A program made the position numbers and the translations under genes. The notes below the pieces were generated by a model. It had not been told where the DNA came from. It saw only the letters and a list, made by a program, of their open reading frames with translations, and did not search any database. From NCBI GenBank assembly GCA_039679385.1, contig JBDKVB010000141.1, forward strand, positions 1-64,000: a DNA stretch of 64,000 nucleotides. The letters are read 5' to 3'. This document shows positions 32,432 through 42,112 of the stretch, one piece after another; the first letter of the stretch is position 1; each line of letters starts with the position of its first letter. The stretch comes from Armatimonadia bacterium (lineage in GTDB: Bacteria; Armatimonadota; Zipacnadia; Zipacnadales; JABUFB01).

Positions 32432-34888
32432 CTACTCGGTCACGCCCCACTTGCCCGCGAGGTACTTCTGTACGGCCTCCGTCTCATCGAAGCGCAAGGC
32501 TCGACCGAAGACGAGGACCTCACCTACATCGCCGCCGAGGGCCTGCCCCTGAGCCGCCGAAGCGCCCAGGACTGTGATCGTGCCAAGCGCTGCGCCGTTG
32601 CGCTTCTGGATTGTGAAGAGGCGAGGCGGCCAGGTGCTGGGCTTCTCGCCGCCGGGGACACCGATCATCCAGTTCGGCGCCACCCATTCTTGCCCGACGC
32701 CGGTGAAGCTGGCAAGGATGCGCTGCCACGTCGGGCCAAGGGCCTCCTGCGCCTGTGAGACCACGAACACCGTGACAGCCCCCGGCTCGCGCTTGAGGTC
32801 AGCGACGCGCAGGCTGCCCGTACCGTTGCCACGCAGGACAGGTAAGCCGTTCATCCCCCGGGCAACCCACTTCACTGCGCCGTCCGGAAGCGCCGGCAGT
32901 GCGACGTGCTTGTTGGGTGACTTGTCACGCCAGGCGAGGACGGTGCCGTCGGCGCTGAGGTCGAGGCTTGTCTTGTCGGCTGCATCGAGCCACAGCGCCA
33001 GCCCGTCGGTGATCATCGTCTGAGCCGTGATGGGTCCGCGGGGCGCGTAGGCGAGATCATGGGTCGGTGCCGGAGGTGCCTCGGGGTCGCTCCAGTCGGC
33101 GCCGGCGACCCAGCGTGGACCGCCGAACTCGTAGGCTCCGAGGTCTGGCGCCTTGCCCTTGTAGCCGTCGGTGATGCCCTCAATCACAACCCCGGCGTCG
33201 ATGGCGACTGAACCCTGCGTCGGGTAGCCATCCTTGTCGACTGCCCCCGGCGCGTTGTGGGACAGCTCGGGCCCCAGTTCTCCCTGCACGAACTCGTTGG
33301 GGTTCTTGGGGTTCATGGCCTCGTTGACGAGGTTGTTGACGATGCGCGTACCCTTCATGGTCGGGACGTAGGCGGCATAGCAGAAGGTCCCGAAGGCGTT
33401 TGCGGTCTGGGTGAGAGTGTTGTTATAGATCAGGTGATGGAGAGCGTCGCTGTTGATGTGGAAGGCGTTGCCCCCGCAGGCCCAGACCACGTTGTGATGC
33501 ACGACGAAGTTGCTGCTAAAGTTGTCGAGGTAGATGCCGTTGCAGCGCGGGTTGTCGTGAACCCAGTTGTAGGCGATGACGCCGCCCTCGCCGTCGGTGC
33601 CCCAGCAGTAGATTGCTCCGGCGTCGTTGTTGAGCATGTTGCCGTCGTACAGGTCGTTGTACTGGAGGCTGATGCGCTTGCTGCCGCCGTGCTGGACGGT
33701 ATCGCGACCGGCGCGGAAGAGGGTGCAGTGCTCGACTCGCGCTCCGACCGATCGGCCCAGGTCAAGTCCGCCACGACCACTGCCCAGGTAGTTGGCGTCG
33801 TGTACCACGCAGTTGAGGAGCGCGTTGTCCTCGCCGGAGAGCGACAGGGCCGTGGTGGCGCCGTAGGCGATGAGGCAGTTGCGCAAGGTGTTGCGCTTGC
33901 CCGTGATGGCGTTTGGCGTCGACGGCATCTTGCCGCCCGGGTACTCGCGGATATGCTCGACATAGCGCAGGCGGCAGTCCTCGAGCGTGCAGTCCTGGGA
34001 ATCGCGCATGCTCACCGCTGCACCGAGGATGTCCGCGCCCTTGACCTCGATGAAGGAGAGCTTGCCAAGGTCAACGGCCAGTTCCCGCTGCTTGACCTCG
34101 ACGACATGGTTCGCGGGGGAGCTACCGTCGGGTGTCCATAGGTAGACGGTTCCGGTCTTCTCGTCGAGGAACCACTCACCCGGACTGTCGAGACCGGCCA
34201 GCGCGCCGACGAGAAGGTAGGGATTGCCCGCACGGGGCTTGTACGGGTCCTCCTTGTGGTACTGGTCCTTCTTCTGGGCCTCGGTGGTGACATCGAAGCG
34301 GAAGGACTTGCCGGGCTGGTAGTCGACGACGCGACGGGTCATGTTGACCCATTCGCTGCCCGGCCAGAAGATGACAACCGCACCGTTCCAGTCGCCCGCG
34401 GGAAGGTTGGAATCAGCGAGGACCTCATAGCCGGTACCCTCACCGGCCCGGGCACGCTGCATGGCCATCAGGTCGTTCAGCGGCGAGTTCGGCCACCGGG
34501 CCTCCTGCATCATCTTCCCGTCGACGAAGAGCTGGAGGAACCTGAGGTTCGTCTGCAGCTTGTAGACGCTGCCCTGATGCTGCTGCCAGGTCCCAGTGAG
34601 TGCATCGGCACCGCTCAGCACGACCTTCTCGCCCGGTAGCGATAGGAAGCGAAGGGGCTTGTCGGCGGCGCCCGAGACCCTCGGCCGCAGCGTCTCGCGG
34701 TAGGTGCCTGCGCTCAGCCAGACCGTGTCTCCAGGGCCGGCGACGGCACAGGCTTTCGCGAGCGTCTGCCAGGGCAGGGCCCTGGTACCCGGGTTCTCGT
34801 CCTTGCCCTGTGGGGAGACGTAGTACTCGGCAGCGAAGGCTGTCGTCACGAGCAGGGCAGAAGCTAACACCAGTAGCGTCTTGTGCAT
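32432..34888 (-). CDS. Secreted right-handed parallel beta-helix protein with C-terminal LamG-like domain
   Basis: The protein has 818 residues with signal peptide MHKTLLVLASALLVTTAFA. EYYVSPQGKDENPGTRALPW at residues 20-39 is the DUF1565-type opening of pectate-lyase-like helices, followed by GDTVWLSAGTYRETLRP. Residues about 290-560 are repeats rich in Asn and short strands (DCTLEDCRLRYVEHI, ALLNCVVHDANYLGSGRG, GIYLDNFSSNFVVHHNVVW, HLIYNNTLTQTANAFG), the pattern of a right-handed parallel beta-helix. Residues about 625-818 (DGLALWLDAADKTSLDLS, LVFGRALRFDETEAVQKYL) form a LamG-like domain. Such proteins are polysaccharide lyases or hydrolases; the catalytic residues are not evident. The ATG at 34888 has a weak ribosome-binding site (GGGGTG). 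Confidence 0.75.
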   Translation of the reverse strand: MHKTLLVLASALLVTTAFAAEYYVSPQGKDENPGTRALPWQTLAKACAVAGPGDTVWLSAGTYRETLRPRVSGAADKPLRFLSLPGEKVVLSGADALTGTWQQHQGSVYKLQTNLRFLQLFVDGKMMQEARWPNSPLNDLMAMQRARAGEGTGYEVLADSNLPAGDWNGAVVIFWPGSEWVNMTRRVVDYQPGKSFRFDVTTEAQKKDQYHKEDPYKPRAGNPYLLVGALAGLDSPGEWFLDEKTGTVYLWTPDGSSPANHVVEVKQRELAVDLGKLSFIEVKGADILGAAVSMRDSQDCTLEDCRLRYVEHIREYPGGKMPSTPNAITGKRNTLRNCLIAYGATTALSLSGEDNALLNCVVHDANYLGSGRGGLDLGRSVGARVEHCTLFRAGRDTVQHGGSKRISLQYNDLYDGNMLNNDAGAIYCWGTDGEGGVIAYNWVHDNPRCNGIYLDNFSSNFVVHHNVVWACGGNAFHINSDALHHLIYNNTLTQTANAFGTFCYAAYVPTMKGTRIVNNLVNEAMNPKNPNEFVQGELGPELSHNAPGAVDKDGYPTQGSVAIDAGVVIEGITDGYKGKAPDLGAYEFGGPRWVAGADWSDPEAPPAPTHDLAYAPRGPITAQTMITDGLALWLDAADKTSLDLSADGTVLAWRDKSPNKHVALPALPDGAVKWVARGMNGLPVLRGNGTGSLRVADLKREPGAVTVFVVSQAQEALGPTWQRILASFTGVGQEWVAPNWMIGVPGGEKPSTWPPRLFTIQKRNGAALGTITVLGASAAQGQALGGDVGEVLVFGRALRFDETEAVQKYLAGKWGVTE

Positions 34889-34964
34889 CAGGCACCCCAA
34901 AGCAGAGGTCTGGGATTCAGGCCTCAGTGATGTGGGCTGAGTGGCTGCGGCGCCGTCCTGCGTC

Positions 34965-35405
34965 CTATCCGGCTGCGGCTGCGGCGAGCTTCGCGCCAAG
35001 AGCCTTCAGCAGGGCTTTGGCGGCTTCGTCGGGCGCACCCTTGACCGAGACGGAGTCGGCCACCTTCTTCAACTTGAAGCTCTTGGCAACGGACTCGACG
35101 CTGTCGATTGCCCGACCGCCGCCGCCGTGGGTGACGAAGGCGCCGAAGGGCTTGTCCGTGACCTCGCCCTGGGTGGGGTAGAAGGACCGGTCCAGGAAGT
35201 CCTTGAGGCCGCCGCCCATGTAACTGAAGGCATCATAGGAGCCCAGGGCAACCGCGCCGCAGGCCCTCAGGTCGTCCGGTCCGGCTTCCGAACCGGGCTT
35301 CACAACGACCTCAGCCCCGGCCTCCTTGGCGCCGGCGGCAACGGCTTCGGCAGCAGCTTTCGTGTGGCCTGTGAGGCTGCAGTAGACAACGAGCACCTTT
35401 GCCAT
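34965..35405 (-). CDS. Flavodoxin-like protein
   Basis: The protein has 146 residues. KVLVVYCSLTGHTKAAAEAV at residues 3-22 is the first strand with the FMN phosphate-binding loop (S-x-T-G-x-T). ACGAVALGSYDAFSYMGGGLKDFLDR and KPFGAFVTHGGGG are the other two flavin-binding loops expected of short-chain flavodoxins. It is probably a cytoplasmic FMN electron carrier or a small NAD(P)H-quinone-reductase-like protein. The ATG has GGAAGGGG upstream. No redox partner lies next to it, as it sits between a beta-helix gene and a CARDB gene, so its partner is unknown. Confidence 0.85.
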   Translation of the reverse strand: MAKVLVVYCSLTGHTKAAAEAVAAGAKEAGAEVVVKPGSEAGPDDLRACGAVALGSYDAFSYMGGGLKDFLDRSFYPTQGEVTDKPFGAFVTHGGGGRAIDSVESVAKSFKLKKVADSVSVKGAPDEAAKALLKALGAKLAAAAAG

Positions 35406-35669
35406 GTCAGTACCCCTTCCGTTCTCCAGGGGCTCAAGACTGAAGAGTCCCCCGAACTCGTAAGTCGGCTGGTTGTGCAGAGCTGACTTCGCCCTTGAGC
35501 CCGGCCCTCCTCCTTGGTGTTGGGGAATCTGTTGCTCCCGGGCACGTCATGGCCGGCCCCGAAGGCGCTTCAGGGCCTGTGAACATTGTGGCGGGGCAGC
35601 AGGAACCCGGGAGTGGAGTCCGAAGTCGTTGATACGAGGCCGTTGAGACAGACGCAGGAGGTGGCAGTA

Positions 35670-37565
35670 ATGAGGATAGGACGCGTGGTGATAGCCGTTG
35701 TCGCGATGCTGGCGTGCCTGGCTCCCTGTGTGTGGCCTGAGGATGGTCTGCAGGTGGCGCAGTTGGGTCAGGCGCCGAGAGTGACGCCGGGAATCAGGCC
35801 GCTTCGGATCTTGAGGCCACGGTTCCCGCTTCTCAGCCTTCCGGACCTAACGGTCCAGGTCACCGGACCCTACGAGGCCGTCGCGGGCACGGACATCAAC
35901 CTGACGGTAACCGTACGCAACGAAGGAACTGCGGTGGCGCTGGGGACCAACACGGCTGCGCCGGGGCACAACTACTTCATCGACCTGGTTCTCTCCTCGA
36001 ACAGTATCATCCCGGTGCGTGTTGCTGTCTGGCCCGGCTACGCCGGCAAGACGAGGGACGATTTCGTCGAGGATATGCTGCTGCAAGGGGGACGTGACAC
36101 CATACCCGGCGATATCGCCCCCAATGCGCAGCGGACGTACTCGCACCCGGTCTACATCCCCAGGAACACGCCGCCGGGCCTCTACTGGATCGGGGCAGTG
36201 GTTGACCCATCACGAGCTGTGTGGGAGTTGCGGGAGTTCAACAACACCTTCTGCTATCCGGTCATGATCGCGCCGCCTAGTGCGCCTGGAGTGGACACCG
36301 GTCCCGGGGTATGGGTGATGCCGTACGCGGTGGGAGGAACGCCCTTGTACCGCATCAAGCCCACCGGCCTCACCGACTATACCGACGGCAGCGGGCTTTC
36401 CATGGTGAACGCGCCCTTCGGGGCATACCTGGGTCTGCGCCACGGCTACCACTCCTCGCTTCCCACTCCGGCGCTCACCCATTACCGCTGGCTCTATCAG
36501 CGAGTGGGGGAGACGGAGTGGCACGAGTTCAACCAGCCCGTCGGGGTGCACTACGAGAGGGATGAAGGCGGGCATGTGACCTTCCCCGTCTACATGCTCG
36601 GGCCGAAGGGCGTGGCAGGGAAGCTGCTGTACGAGTTCCGTCCTCACAACCCGCCAGCCGAGGCCGGTGCGGTCACGAAGTGGCCGACCAGTGACTGGTT
36701 CGGGGACATCTACAGCGGGTACCTCAACTCGCCGGAGCTGATCGACGGCACCTACCGCATCAAGCTGGAGCTGTTCAACGCCACGGGTAACCAGGTGATG
36801 CCGGGTGCGTCCACCTTCCGTTTCATCGTGCCCACCGGGGTCGCCGCTAACGGAGACACACTGACCCGCAACGCGTTAGGACCGGAGATCAATGGCGGCG
36901 GGTACGTCTTCGCCCTGCAAGTCGATAACCACCTGTGCAGCGCGGTCATCGACAATCCGCAGATTGGCGATATGAACGTCGCCGACCCCTGGGGGTTCCT
37001 GCACTATACGAACCGTGCGACCGACCAGATCAGCATCAACTACCATGCTACTCACCCGCGGAACTACGCGGTGCTGGGCTTCAGTATCGTCCGAGCCTCA
37101 ACCACCGTCGATTCCGCGAACGGTGAGGTCTTTGCCACCGCGCTGGGCTCCTACGAGGGCGACGGCAACGGGAACTTCGGCCACGACTTTCTCATCAACC
37201 AGTTGATACCACCGGAGTGTCCCGGGTGGGCGGCCTTTGCCGAGGTGCTGCACGTCTACGCCAAGGCAACGACCGGCTGGGGTAACCGCATCGCGAGCTA
37301 TGATGCCGGCGCGGTGCGCGCCTTTGCCATCGCCCCCGAGGCGGCAGGGATGGCGCAGGTTCTGCCCACGCCTTCTGCGCCGCCTTTCACACCGGTGCCT
37401 CCGGAGAAGTTCCAGGGGCCGGTGCCTCCGGAGTTCGATGCGCTTGGCATCCCCATCCCGGTGCCCGTTGCACCTGAGCACCTGAAACTGATGGCGGTTC
37501 CGAGTGGCGTAACGACGCCGACTGTGCGGCCGCCGGCTGCGCTGACTGTGCCTCGCAACATGTGA
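35670..37565 (+). CDS. Secreted CARDB-domain protein
   Basis: The protein has 631 residues. I place the start at 35670, where AGGAGGTG lies at the ideal distance and a signal peptide follows (MRIGRVVIAVVAMLACLAPCVW). Residues about 57-205 form a CARDB-type adhesion domain: LPDLTVQVTGPYEAVAGTDI, LTVTVRNEGTAVA, PPGLYWIGAVVDPSRAVWEL and EFNNTFCYPV. The middle part (residues 220-560) is beta-rich without a recognised family (WLYQRVGETEWHEFNQPVG, TYRIKLELFNATGNQVMPG). The last 70 residues are Pro-rich, with repeats of the form PVPPEKFQGPVPPEF, suggesting an extended wall- or surface-spanning tail. No catalytic motif is seen; adhesion or matrix structure is the most reasonable guess. Confidence 0.7.
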   Translation: MRIGRVVIAVVAMLACLAPCVWPEDGLQVAQLGQAPRVTPGIRPLRILRPRFPLLSLPDLTVQVTGPYEAVAGTDINLTVTVRNEGTAVALGTNTAAPGHNYFIDLVLSSNSIIPVRVAVWPGYAGKTRDDFVEDMLLQGGRDTIPGDIAPNAQRTYSHPVYIPRNTPPGLYWIGAVVDPSRAVWELREFNNTFCYPVMIAPPSAPGVDTGPGVWVMPYAVGGTPLYRIKPTGLTDYTDGSGLSMVNAPFGAYLGLRHGYHSSLPTPALTHYRWLYQRVGETEWHEFNQPVGVHYERDEGGHVTFPVYMLGPKGVAGKLLYEFRPHNPPAEAGAVTKWPTSDWFGDIYSGYLNSPELIDGTYRIKLELFNATGNQVMPGASTFRFIVPTGVAANGDTLTRNALGPEINGGGYVFALQVDNHLCSAVIDNPQIGDMNVADPWGFLHYTNRATDQISINYHATHPRNYAVLGFSIVRASTTVDSANGEVFATALGSYEGDGNGNFGHDFLINQLIPPECPGWAAFAEVLHVYAKATTGWGNRIASYDAGAVRAFAIAPEAAGMAQVLPTPSAPPFTPVPPEKFQGPVPPEFDALGIPIPVPVAPEHLKLMAVPSGVTTPTVRPPAALTVPRNM

Positions 37566-37570
37566 GAAGC

Positions 37571-37601
37571 GCCGAGGGGCCGGTCTCCCCGGCCCCTCGG
37601 C
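37571..37601. terminator. Strong 13-bp terminator hairpin between convergent genes
   Basis: GCCGAGGGGCCGG (37571-37583), loop TCTCC, CCGGCCCCTCGGC (37589-37601) is a perfect stem that starts 5 bases after the stop of the CARDB gene. A second inverted repeat (CCTGGCGCAG at 37622-37631 with CTGCGCCAGG at 37648-37657) encloses the stop codon of the convergent gene. The first is a likely terminator for the plus-strand gene. Confidence 0.65.
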
Positions 37602-37639
37602 GGCAGAGGGTATAGCTTTGGCCTGGCGCAGGCTGCCTA

Positions 37640-40600
37640 TCAATGGTCTGCGCCAGGTAGCGTCAAGCGCCAGACGTCATTCATCAGCGGCCAGGAATTG
37701 CCCGCCACGACCCAGAGGCTGCCGTTGAAGACGTAGACGGTGGACTCGTGACGGGGGGTGAACTCCGGCGCGGGAGCGAACTGCTGCCACGTCTTGCCGT
37801 CCTCCGTGAACCACACGTCCCCGAGGTTCTGCGCGTTCTTGTTGTCGTAGCCGCCGATGAACCAGAGCTTCCCCGCGTACTCCCGGGCAATGAACCACAT
37901 GCGCGGCGACCAGGGTGCGTGCTCCAGAACGCGTTCCCACTTGACGCCGTCGGCGGAGCACCAGACGTCGTTGGAGGTGGTCATGTCGGGATAGCCCTTC
38001 TCGGGCGGGTCCAGTCTGCCGGGGATCTTGCCGCCCAGGAGCCAGAGCTTGCCGCGGTAGACGGCGACGGCTGAGCCATAGCGATTGCCGAAGGGTGCGG
38101 ACTCGAGGGTGCGCGTCCAGTTGACGCCGTCCGTCGAGTTCCATACATCGTCGCCGCTCCCGAGGTGCCACATCTTCCCGTCATGGACAACGATCTCGCC
38201 GTAGCCGCGAACGCCGAAGGGCGTCTTCTCCAGTACTCGCGTCCAGTTCAGGCCGTCGGTGGAGCTCCAGACGCTGCCCTTGATGGCCCAGACCTTGCCC
38301 TGGTAGACGACCATCTCGGAGTAGCCGTCATAGGGTGTCTCGTCGGCGACCTTCGTCCAGGTGACTCCGTCGGCCGAGTTCCACAGATCGCGGCTCAGTA
38401 CGTTGCCCTGGTGGTAGCCATTGCTGAGCCACATCTTGCCGTCGAGCACGAAGTCCTCAGCCGTGTCGCGCGTGCTGAAGGCGGCCTCCTTGCTGATGCA
38501 CTCCCATTTTGCCGTCATCTGCGTCCCTCCGGATTGTGTAAGGTCCTGGGCGACCGTGGCTGTGAACATCCAGCGTCGCTCCCAGAACCGCTGTAGCTTG
38601 ACGACGAGCTTGTTCTCGCCCTGTTTCAGTGCTATCGGGACAAGGAACTCCTCGCGCAGACCCTTCTCGTTGGGCACGAAGCCAAGAAGTTCGCCATTGA
38701 GCCAGAGCGTCGCCTGGCTGGTGGAGCCGAAGCGCAGGGTGGCTCCGGGGCTTGCGGGGCCCTGGAGAGTCGTGACGGCGTAGACGACATCGCCGGTCTC
38801 GGCTTCGCGGTTGCTGCCCAGATCGATCACCGGCAGCCCTGCCGTCGGCGAGTAGTCCTTGTCGCAGTTCGCCTGTAGCTTCGTCCAGTCGGCGAGCGGC
38901 AGGTCCTTGAGGCGCTCTTCGAGCGGCGTCGTCACGGTACGCCACCACTCCGGATTCGGGATGCGCGGACTGACCTGCCAGTCGCGAAGGAGAGTGCGCT
39001 CGGGAAGGGCCCTTGCGGGTGTGTCCGGTGGGATCGCCTCCACGATCAGCGCCGCTACGCCCCAGCCTGTTGGGCCGCCGAAGGTGAGGTCGAGATGACC
39101 GTCCTGGCTGGTGGCCTCGAACTCCCGAGCCAGGAGGGCGCTCTTGTCCAGGGCCTCGTCGAGGAGCATGACCTTTCCGTTGCACTGCACCATTCCGGAC
39201 ACGCGGAAGTTGTAGTTGGTCCAGGAGGGATTCACGTTGACGATGCGGACCCGGTAGCGCCCGGCGGGAACATCAAGGCGGAAGCTGCGCGAGGTGCCGG
39301 AGGCGAGGCTGAACTGCAAGGGCTGCGGCACAGGCTGCTTGTAGGGCCAGAAGGGGAGACGCTGGGCTTTGGGCTCGGGCCCGACGAGGTCCTTGCCGTA
39401 CTTCTGGGCGGAGTCATAGTAGGTCTCGTCCGGCAGGGGTTCGCTGTCATCGGTCACCGGGAGCCAGCCGAAGCCACGCTCGGCGGTGTAGGCCATGTCG
39501 GCCTTCACGGACTTCCAGCCCGCGAAGTCCTGAGGCGCACCAAAGGCCAAAGCGACCAGAGGCTTGTCGGCGGTGACGGCAGAATTCAAGCCGGCGAGGT
39601 AGTCCGCATCGCTCTGCTGGGCCACGGACTGAAGCAGGTCGCGGGCTGACTGGGGCGTCTGCGGAGTCTGCGCTGCAGAGTCAACGCGGGTGCGAAGCGG
39701 GTCGTTGGCAGGCTTCGTCGCGACGGCTATCTGCGCCCGGGCAAGCAAGGCCTGAGCCTGCAGAGCATCGTTGCGCTGCTGTTGCGCCTCGCGGCTTCCG
39801 ATCGTCAGGATACCGTATATGTGCACCGACGGGATGGTGACGGTCGCCTTGCCGTCGGTCACCTGCATCTCGAGCGGCAGCGAGTCCTTGCCCGGAAGGA
39901 GCCAGGTTGCCTCGCCGGCGTCTACGCCCTGCGGTACCGTGAGCGTTACCGGCAGAGGCTGCGTGTCCGTAGCGGTGCCGGTCTCGAAGTTCACGTTGTA
40001 GTTCACGAAATGGGCGCTGAGGGTGCGCGAGGTCCCGGCTTCACCCGCGCCATGAGTCCAGGTCTTGACCCACAGGAGTGAAGGCAGATCGCCCTGGAGG
40101 ATAGGGCTCTGGACGGCCTCTCGCAGCGCCTGAAGGGTCTCGGCCGTCTGCGCTCTTGAGGCGTCGCCCTCTGAAGCCCGTGGCGGCAGGAAGGTCTTGC
40201 CCGGCCGGATCTCCAGAACACGGCCAGCCTTCTTCCAGGCCTCCAGGGGAGACGTCTCGCGTGGCAGGTTGTCCTCGTCTCGGGTTCCGCAATCGCCGGC
40301 GACGGCGAGCGTTCCGCCCTGCTTCAGGTAGTCGGTGAGAAGCACGATCTGGGCATCCGTCATGCACTCGACTGCGGGCACGATCAGGACGCGGTACTGC
40401 TTGAGCTCGTCCAGCCCCCAGTGATCGGCGTGGATCTCCGGGTGGTTCATGATGACGACGTCGTACTGGACATGCCCCTCCTGACAGGCTCGTGCAATCC
40501 CCTCGAAGGCACACAGGGGCCTGGAGACCGAGTACATATAGTCATGGTACATGAGGCTCGGGATGGAGTAGATCAGGCCGACATCGGACAGCGGCTGGGA

Positions 40601-41914
40601 GTTCTGAGGCTGGTAGAGCCCACGGTTCTCGTGCCGGAAGCGGTAGTAGTCGGTCATGATCTGCTGCAGGGCCGACTCTTTGCTGAGGCTGTCCTGATAG
40701 GGGAATAGCACCCCGCCTCCGGCACAGCACTCGGCGATCTCGTGCTCCACGATATCCGGCGTGAGCTTGTGGAAGCGGAGCATGGACATGAAGGGCTTGG
40801 TGCCGCGCGTCATGGCCCGGCCCATCACATACCGCAGGGCGCCGTCGGCGTTGTTCCAGTGATACCGAAACATGTCGTAGGCTGACACGCCCTGGGTCTC
40901 GAACCAGACGGTGTCGACGAAGTCGGCCAGCGCGACCTGGTAGGGCGTCGCCCCGATGGCCGATCCTCCCTGGTTGCCGTGGACGTCGAAGTCGCGGCCC
41001 TGACGGGCGGCTGCGAGCTTGCAGTCGTTGTAGTAGGTGATCCAGTTGGATAGCTGCGAGAGGTAGAGGAACTTCTGGTACTGGTTCATGACCGGCGGGG
41101 CGCAGAGCTTCTCGATGACCTGGGCCTGTGCGGGGTCGAAGGTCCACTTGCCGAAGGGCGGAAGCTGCTTGAGGGTGTCCATCTGTGTCGCTTGCACATA
41201 GTCGCGGATGCTCTTGTACTGGCTGCGGAACTCCGGCAGGCGGTTAGTGCGAGTGAGGTAGTCGAAGAACCTGCGGTTGCAGAAGTCGCAGTAGCGGCCA
41301 TGGCCTCCGGCGCCGATGCGGGAAGTGGGTCCGCCGATGTTGTCCTGGCTGGTGGCGTGCCCGAGAGCAGCCGCGCTGAGGAGGTCGTAGTCGATAACCG
41401 CCGACCAGCGGGGCGCGTTGTTGCACACGATGTAGGCATCCCAGCCGATGCTGTCCTTCCACCACTGCTGGCTGTTGTTGTACTCGGGGCTGAGAACGCG
41501 GTCGCCCTTGAAGTCCTGGGCGAAGCCGTTGTCCCAAAACAGCCTCCTCGCGCCGTCGAGGACGAAGTGGATGGTCTCCTGGTACTCGTTGTGACCGTAG
41601 ACCTCATACCAGATGCCACGGTGGGTCAGCCACTCGTTGCTCGTGAAGTCGCCGGAGCGGTCGAGGACATCAAGCAGCAGCCAGTTGTCGGCGGTCCAGC
41701 CCTGAAGACGCTCCGGGCCACCACGTCCGCCGCCCCAGCCGGCATTGATGACGTAGGGCCACCAGGGCACGGGCTGCGTCTGGAAGTTGCGCACCTGGGT
41801 AAGGTCGGGCAGCACGGGCTGAGCCGGCTGTGTCTCACGGGGTAAAGAGGCGGCGTGAGTAAGGGCGCTGCAGGACAGCAACAGGGCAACCAGGGAAAGC
41901 GTGGGCCGCAGCAT
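37640..41914 (-). CDS. Very large secreted multidomain protein: TIM barrel, amidotransferase-like domain, Kelch-like propeller
   Basis: The protein has 1424 residues, starting at the ATG at 41914 with GGAGG upstream; the signal peptide core is LSLVALLLSCSALTHAA. Residues about 30-460 look like a glycoside-hydrolase-type barrel (WWPYVINAGWGGGRGG, GGHGRYCDFCNRRFFDYL with a CxxC). Residues about 470-590 resemble the flavodoxin/glutamine-amidotransferase-like domain that follows barrels in GH42-type enzymes (QYDVVIMNHPEIHADHWGLD, LIVPAVECMTDAQI, GGTLAVAGDCGTRDED). Residues about 850-1130 hold jelly-roll modules (LDVPAGRYRVRIVNVNPSW, ATLWLNGELLGFVPNEKG). Residues 1145-1424 carry five repeats of the type 'S.DG..W.RV...P' separated by YRGKLWLLGG-like strands, a Kelch-like propeller. 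The combination is not one I recognise. Confidence 0.65.
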   Translation of the reverse strand: MLRPTLSLVALLLSCSALTHAASLPRETQPAQPVLPDLTQVRNFQTQPVPWWPYVINAGWGGGRGGPERLQGWTADNWLLLDVLDRSGDFTSNEWLTHRGIWYEVYGHNEYQETIHFVLDGARRLFWDNGFAQDFKGDRVLSPEYNNSQQWWKDSIGWDAYIVCNNAPRWSAVIDYDLLSAAALGHATSQDNIGGPTSRIGAGGHGRYCDFCNRRFFDYLTRTNRLPEFRSQYKSIRDYVQATQMDTLKQLPPFGKWTFDPAQAQVIEKLCAPPVMNQYQKFLYLSQLSNWITYYNDCKLAAARQGRDFDVHGNQGGSAIGATPYQVALADFVDTVWFETQGVSAYDMFRYHWNNADGALRYVMGRAMTRGTKPFMSMLRFHKLTPDIVEHEIAECCAGGGVLFPYQDSLSKESALQQIMTDYYRFRHENRGLYQPQNSQPLSDVGLIYSIPSLMYHDYMYSVSRPLCAFEGIARACQEGHVQYDVVIMNHPEIHADHWGLDELKQYRVLIVPAVECMTDAQIVLLTDYLKQGGTLAVAGDCGTRDEDNLPRETSPLEAWKKAGRVLEIRPGKTFLPPRASEGDASRAQTAETLQALREAVQSPILQGDLPSLLWVKTWTHGAGEAGTSRTLSAHFVNYNVNFETGTATDTQPLPVTLTVPQGVDAGEATWLLPGKDSLPLEMQVTDGKATVTIPSVHIYGILTIGSREAQQQRNDALQAQALLARAQIAVATKPANDPLRTRVDSAAQTPQTPQSARDLLQSVAQQSDADYLAGLNSAVTADKPLVALAFGAPQDFAGWKSVKADMAYTAERGFGWLPVTDDSEPLPDETYYDSAQKYGKDLVGPEPKAQRLPFWPYKQPVPQPLQFSLASGTSRSFRLDVPAGRYRVRIVNVNPSWTNYNFRVSGMVQCNGKVMLLDEALDKSALLAREFEATSQDGHLDLTFGGPTGWGVAALIVEAIPPDTPARALPERTLLRDWQVSPRIPNPEWWRTVTTPLEERLKDLPLADWTKLQANCDKDYSPTAGLPVIDLGSNREAETGDVVYAVTTLQGPASPGATLRFGSTSQATLWLNGELLGFVPNEKGLREEFLVPIALKQGENKLVVKLQRFWERRWMFTATVAQDLTQSGGTQMTAKWECISKEAAFSTRDTAEDFVLDGKMWLSNGYHQGNVLSRDLWNSADGVTWTKVADETPYDGYSEMVVYQGKVWAIKGSVWSSTDGLNWTRVLEKTPFGVRGYGEIVVHDGKMWHLGSGDDVWNSTDGVNWTRTLESAPFGNRYGSAVAVYRGKLWLLGGKIPGRLDPPEKGYPDMTTSNDVWCSADGVKWERVLEHAPWSPRMWFIAREYAGKLWFIGGYDNKNAQNLGDVWFTEDGKTWQQFAPAPEFTPRHESTVYVFNGSLWVVAGNSWPLMNDVWRLTLPGADH

Positions 41915-42112
41915 CAGGAAGGCCTCCGGGCGCAGGAGTGGGACTGCCAGTCGCGTGTTGCTCGTGGCTGCGTCTGTCTTCTGGGTGGCAGGAGGGAGGT
42001 TGGTCGTCGGTGCCGCCGGCTCCTTCCTCGCGGAGGGTGCCGGTGACCTCGTTGGAGGAATTCGCGGATCGGCTGCGAAAGGGAAGGCATCCCTAAGACT
42101 GTAGGAGACATC

